A DNA stretch of 64,000 nucleotides from Stictocephala bisonia (Eukaryota > Arthropoda > Insecta > Hemiptera > Membracidae): assembly GCA_035578905.1 (NCBI GenBank), contig JAQJVL010000790.1, positions 269,737 to 333,736 on the forward strand. Direction: 5' to 3'. Made by a program: the position numbers and the translations under genes. A model generated the notes under the pieces. It saw nothing but the letters and a program-made list of their open reading frames with translations. It was not told the origin of the DNA and ran no database searches. Shown here piece after piece: positions 63,901 to 64,000 of the stretch. Positions within the stretch are counted from its first letter, which is position 1; every line of letters begins with the position of its first letter.

Positions 63901-64000
63901 ATCAACTCAAAATTCAATATCCGTACTTCTTTTAGTTTAACTAATAACCTTCGTAGTCATTTAACAAAATTAAAACCCAAGAACAAAATTCAAGAATCTA
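63901..64000 (+). pseudogene. PLE copy D endonuclease linker (partial)
   Basis: Only the linker INSKFNIRTSFS and the following lysine-rich part lie in the window. They are preceded by the same linker TAA (63898-63900) as copies A and C. The GIY-YIG core would lie just outside. Confidence 0.8.

Larger units (their letters stand above)
61841..64000 (+). mobile_element. Penelope-like element copy D (cut by window end)
   Basis: A second head-to-tail unit, beginning like copy C and running past the window edge inside the endonuclease region. The RT half is almost identical to C, while the N-terminal third is more diverged. Confidence 0.93.

Overview
This is an AT-rich stretch of animal nuclear DNA, probably arthropod and plausibly insect. 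I found no complete host protein-coding gene. It holds transposable elements, their remnants, tandem satellite arrays and long AT-rich stretches. The arthropod reading is an inference. It rests on TTAGG-type telomere-like motifs in a LINE tail, tRNA-derived SINEs, arthropod-style non-LTR reverse transcriptase fragments and a Penelope-like element (PLE). No species is claimed.

Layout. 1-8.9 kb: a partial 178-bp direct duplication, a 1.2-kb foldback element with inverted repeats of about 480 bp (1075-2275), two unrelated tRNA-derived SINEs (2656, 7668) and a 36-bp minisatellite (4297-4770). 8.9-14.3 kb: a 157-bp satellite (7 copies), a foldback made from two inverted PLE 3' ends, and a 127-bp satellite (12 copies). 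14.3-23.1 kb: AT-rich DNA, a 61-bp repeat and a 147-bp satellite that stays open as one 358-codon minus-strand frame. 23.3-24.7 kb: a 5'-truncated LINE flanked by a 12-bp target-site duplication, beside an inverted block of the 36-bp minisatellite. 29.4-38.8 kb: LINE remnants, a C-rich 28-29-bp minisatellite, a second copy of the first SINE, and a second copy of one LINE's 3' tail. 52.3-54.5 kb: a 69-bp satellite with a 414-bp (6-mer) higher-order period. 55.1-64.0 kb: a cluster of four PLE copies. The first is inverted and the other three lie head to tail; the last runs off the window.

The PLE cluster is the most informative locus. Each copy encodes, in pieces, a Penelope-type reverse transcriptase and a GIY-YIG endonuclease. 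Every copy is broken, and several defects are shared, so the cluster probably grew by DNA-level duplication of an already dead copy. Each 3' end carries a conserved 29-nt element that looks like a hammerhead ribozyme core. The same element occurs at both ends of the foldback at 12.1-12.6 kb.

The only candidate host coding sequence is one possible terminal exon at 44909-45142, which I could not assign to a family. Everything else between the listed repeats is AT-rich DNA with short, unsupported reading frames.
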